Positions 4,575-6,853 of a stretch of 6,853 nt of DNA are shown here, piece by piece (the first letter of the stretch is position 1; the number at the start of each line of letters is the position of its first letter). The DNA comes from Flavobacteriaceae bacterium (GTDB lineage: Bacteria > Bacteroidota > Bacteroidia > Flavobacteriales > Flavobacteriaceae). The notes under the pieces were generated by a model, which was not told the DNA's origin, made no database searches, and worked only from the letters and a program-made list of their open reading frames with translations. The translations under genes and the position numbers were made by a program. Location: positions 1 through 6,853 of the forward strand of contig WFZY01000283.1 of assembly GCA_015489265.1 (NCBI GenBank). The letters are read 5' to 3'.

Positions 4575-5405
4575 ATGAAATCTAAAAACTTTTTAATTGC
4601 TTCGTCGGGTATTTATCCCTACATGAGCCATAATGATACGGCTAATTTGGCTTATAAGATAGCCCGTTCCGCCAATAGTAAAGGTAGTCAAATCAGAATG
4701 TTTATGCCACGATTCGGAACAGTAAATGAGCGGAAGCACCAGTTGCACGAAGTGATTCGACTTTCTGGTGTCAATATTGTAATTAATGATGACGATATGC
4801 CTTTGATTATCAAAGTCGCTTCTATACCTAAGGAACGTATGCAGGTTTATTTTATAGATAATGATGAGTTTTTTAAACGTAAAGCCGTTTTTGCCGATGA
4901 TGATAACCAATTGTTTGAAGATAATGATAGTCGCGCCGTATTTTTTACTAAAGGTGTGGTCGAAACGGTAAAAAAACTTAAATGGCGACCGGATTATATC
5001 TTTGTATTTGATTGGTTCTCAAGTTTATTGCCTTTATATATCAAGACGTATTACAAAAATGAGCCCTTGTTTCATGATAGTAAAATTTATATTGTTTTAT
5101 CAGATGAAACCTTTGAAAAACCCATGTCTGAGAACTTAAAAGACAAGCTGGTTTTTGATGAATTGCCTCAAGAATTTATAGAAAAATATAAAGAACCTAC
5201 TGAAATAAATCTACTAAAAAATGCCATTGATTTAGCCGATGGTGTGATAGTACGCACTAAAAATGTGCCGGATGCCATTGCCCAACATCTTGAAGGAAAA
5301 GATTTGGATGTTGTCGATGTGTCCGATATAGATTTGGACGAAAATGAAAGCGAATTAAAAGCTCGTGTAATCGAGGCATTTGGTGAAAAATCAACGGCTA
5401 ATTAA
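4575..5405 (+). CDS. Glycogen/starch-synthase-like protein (GT5 N-terminal domain only), probably non-catalytic
   Basis: The 276-residue protein resembles only the N-terminal half of ADP-glucose glycogen synthases (family GT5, normally about 480 residues). Matching parts are FLIASSGIYPY at the start, RMFMPRFGTVNER (41-53), a stretch ending in ..DNDSRAVFFTKGVVETV (116-132), RPDYIFVFDWFSSLLPLYIKT (138-158) with NEPLFHDSKIYIVL (162-175), and NLLKNAIDLADGVIVRTKNV (212-231). The KxGGL nucleotide-sugar loop expected near residues 15-22 reads YMSHNDTANL, the HxHDW block reads FVFDW, and the IHN after the fourth strand reads VLSDE. The C-terminal Rossmann half that binds ADP-glucose is absent. It is therefore unlikely to make glycogen; databases commonly name such Bacteroidota proteins glycogen/starch synthase. 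It shares a promoter with the lipoprotein gene 32 bases downstream. The ATG at 4575-4577 is chosen because it follows the -7 box and gives a clean MKSKNFLIAS start. Confidence 0.8.
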   Translation: MKSKNFLIASSGIYPYMSHNDTANLAYKIARSANSKGSQIRMFMPRFGTVNERKHQLHEVIRLSGVNIVINDDDMPLIIKVASIPKERMQVYFIDNDEFFKRKAVFADDDNQLFEDNDSRAVFFTKGVVETVKKLKWRPDYIFVFDWFSSLLPLYIKTYYKNEPLFHDSKIYIVLSDETFEKPMSENLKDKLVFDELPQEFIEKYKEPTEINLLKNAIDLADGVIVRTKNVPDAIAQHLEGKDLDVVDVSDIDLDENESELKARVIEAFGEKSTAN

Positions 5406-5437
5406 TGTTTTACTTAATTTTATTAAAAAAACTATTT

Positions 5438-6853
5438 ATGTTAAACAAACGAAACGGTTTAATCATATTGCTTATAGCAGTTATGTTAAACATTTCTTGT
5501 AAAAAAGATTTTACAACTATTGGAAATAAAATGATTGATAAGCCCTTGTTTGAAGGGAAGCTTTATCAAGACGGTTTAGTCAGAATATATGATCAACGGG
5601 TAGAAAAAGTCATGAGTACAGGGTCTGCCGGTATAGTCGGAAGTAATTTGCCAATTGCCTCTTTGGGTATCTATAAAGATAATAAATTCGGCACCTTGAC
5701 AGCAGATATTGTCAGTGATATATTGCCGGATGCTATTAAATTTAGTCAAGAATTTGGTGATAATGTCAAAATACTCGGGGCAAAGTTTCTGGTACCTTAT
5801 TTTTCGCACACCAAGGTGGATAACGGTGAAAAAATATATGTCTTGGATTCTATTTTTGGTAGTCATAAATTTGAAATAAAAGTTTTTGAACAAACCTACC
5901 TCTTACCGACTTTTGATCCGGATACTAATTTAGAAAACAGAAGACATTATTATTCTGATTTTGATTTCAATCCGTATAAAAGTACCATGATAGCCGATAC
6001 TATTGATTTTAATGTCAATACAGCGGCTTATATTACTTATCAACGTGAAAAAGACGGGACTTTTAAATTAGATGAGAATGGTGAAAAAATCGTGAAAGAC
6101 TCGTTGGGTCCTCATATGATTATCAAATTGGACACAACTTTTTTCAGACAAAAAATATTTGACCATTCAGGGGAAAATGTTTTGAGTAATATAGAACGTT
6201 TTAAAGATTATTTTCGAGGTATTTATATGGAAGCCGTTAGTGATAATGGCGAGGGCTTGTTAATGCAATTGCCCTTTAATAAAGCAAAAATATTAGTGCA
6301 ATATACCGAAGAACACACTGATGACAATGGTACACCCGGTGATACTTCCGATGATACGGTTGAAACCGTCTATAAAGAGTTGAATATGAAATTGGGTAAT
6401 ACCGTTGTGAACCATTATGATAACAACTTAAGCAGTTATGCGCAAACAGCACTCAATAACAGCGATTTAATCAATGGTGATGAAGAAATTGTTTTGAAAG
6501 GTGAAGCCGGTTCGGAAGCGGTCATTCAATTATTTGATGAACAACAGTTGCGTGATTTGCGTTTATCCGATTGGATGATCAATCGTGCCGAACTGTATTT
6601 TTATGTTGATAAAACGGCAACAGATGAGATGTTAGCACAGCCCAATCGCCTGTTTTTATATGATTATGACAATGAGAACATCTTAGCTGATTTGCAAGCG
6701 CAGGAGAATATTCCGGATAATGATTACAAAGAATATAACGGTAAACTCGAAACCGATAAAGACGGACATCAGTATTACAAATTCGGTATTACCAGACATA
6801 TCAGAAATGTTATCAAGCAGGATTCGACCAATGTCAAATTAGGACTACGTGTA
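5438..6853 (+). CDS. DUF4270-type lipoprotein, C-terminus beyond the window
   Basis: An open frame of 472 codons with no stop before the right edge. The start MLNKRNGLIILLIAVMLNISC is a lipoprotein signal: basic K4-R5, hydrophobic 7-17, and C21 as the lipid-modified cysteine. N18 at position -3 departs from the usual Leu, which Bacteroidota tolerate. The mature protein begins CKKDFTTIG; the lysines and Asp next to the cysteine are compatible with a surface-export signal of this phylum, though weak. Then come beta-rich, aromatic- and Asp-rich sequences (GSNLPIASLGIYKDNKFGTL, LSDWMINRAELYFYVD, FGITRHIRNVI) that I recognise as the pattern of DUF4270 proteins, large outer-membrane lipoproteins of unknown function. 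A low-complexity acidic segment (DDNGTPGDTSDDT) lies near residues 295-307. It follows the GT5-like gene by 32 bases without its own promoter. Function cannot be assigned; an envelope or glycan-related role is inference from the neighbour only. Confidence 0.82.
   Translation, partial: MLNKRNGLIILLIAVMLNISCKKDFTTIGNKMIDKPLFEGKLYQDGLVRIYDQRVEKVMSTGSAGIVGSNLPIASLGIYKDNKFGTLTADIVSDILPDAIKFSQEFGDNVKILGAKFLVPYFSHTKVDNGEKIYVLDSIFGSHKFEIKVFEQTYLLPTFDPDTNLENRRHYYSDFDFNPYKSTMIADTIDFNVNTAAYITYQREKDGTFKLDENGEKIVKDSLGPHMIIKLDTTFFRQKIFDHSGENVLSNIERFKDYFRGIYMEAVSDNGEGLLMQLPFNKAKILVQYTEEHTDDNGTPGDTSDDTVETVYKELNMKLGNTVVNHYDNNLSSYAQTALNNSDLINGDEEIVLKGEAGSEAVIQLFDEQQLRDLRLSDWMINRAELYFYVDKTATDEMLAQPNRLFLYDYDNENILADLQAQENIPDNDYKEYNGKLETDKDGHQYYKFGITRHIRNVIKQDSTNVKLGLRV

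Noticed and set aside
5576..5893. 105-codon minus-strand frame
   Set aside because: It lies opposite the lipoprotein gene, which stays open for 472 codons and has a signal peptide; no promoter box precedes the minus-strand frame.

Overview
The window looks like chromosome from a member of the Bacteroidota, most likely Flavobacteriia. The evidence is the TAnnTTTG-type promoter (TATCTTTG occurs three times just upstream of genes), the absence of Shine-Dalgarno sequences before the starts, the AT-rich intergenic DNA, a signal peptide ending SQA|Q, and a DUF4270-type lipoprotein behind a short glycogen-synthase-like protein, a pairing I know from this phylum. This is recognition from memory, not a database search.

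Layout, left to right. (1) 1-1041, minus strand: the start of a TolC-type outer-membrane efflux gene, cut by the window edge, preceded by a TetR-family regulator with its own promoter. This is the usual head of an RND efflux operon. The gap between them and the 3' end of the regulator are built from heptad repeats. (2) 1068-1386, minus strand: a self-contained unit of promoter, 77-residue two-helix membrane protein and rho-independent terminator. (3) 1394-2318: exodeoxyribonuclease III (xth/exoA) on the minus strand, with a TGAGGA repeat and a 35-bp palindrome over its stop codon, and a long hairpin upstream. (4) 2385-3539, minus strand: a MacB/LolD-type ABC ATPase without a permease in the window. 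Its first ten codons are the first unit of a degenerate ~88-bp tandem repeat that fills most of the next 430 bases. (5) 3544-3612: remnants of short palindromic elements. (6) 3625-4482, minus strand: panC (pantothenate synthetase). (7) 4521-4549: divergent overlapping promoters. (8) 4575-6853, plus strand: a 276-residue GT5-like protein lacking the catalytic motifs, then a DUF4270-type lipoprotein that runs off the right edge.

Most genes are ordinary core or efflux functions. No defence system, CRISPR array, transposase, tRNA or rRNA is visible. The least explained parts are the ~88-bp array, which repeats the translation-start region of the ABC gene, and the GT5-like/DUF4270 pair, whose job I cannot assign.
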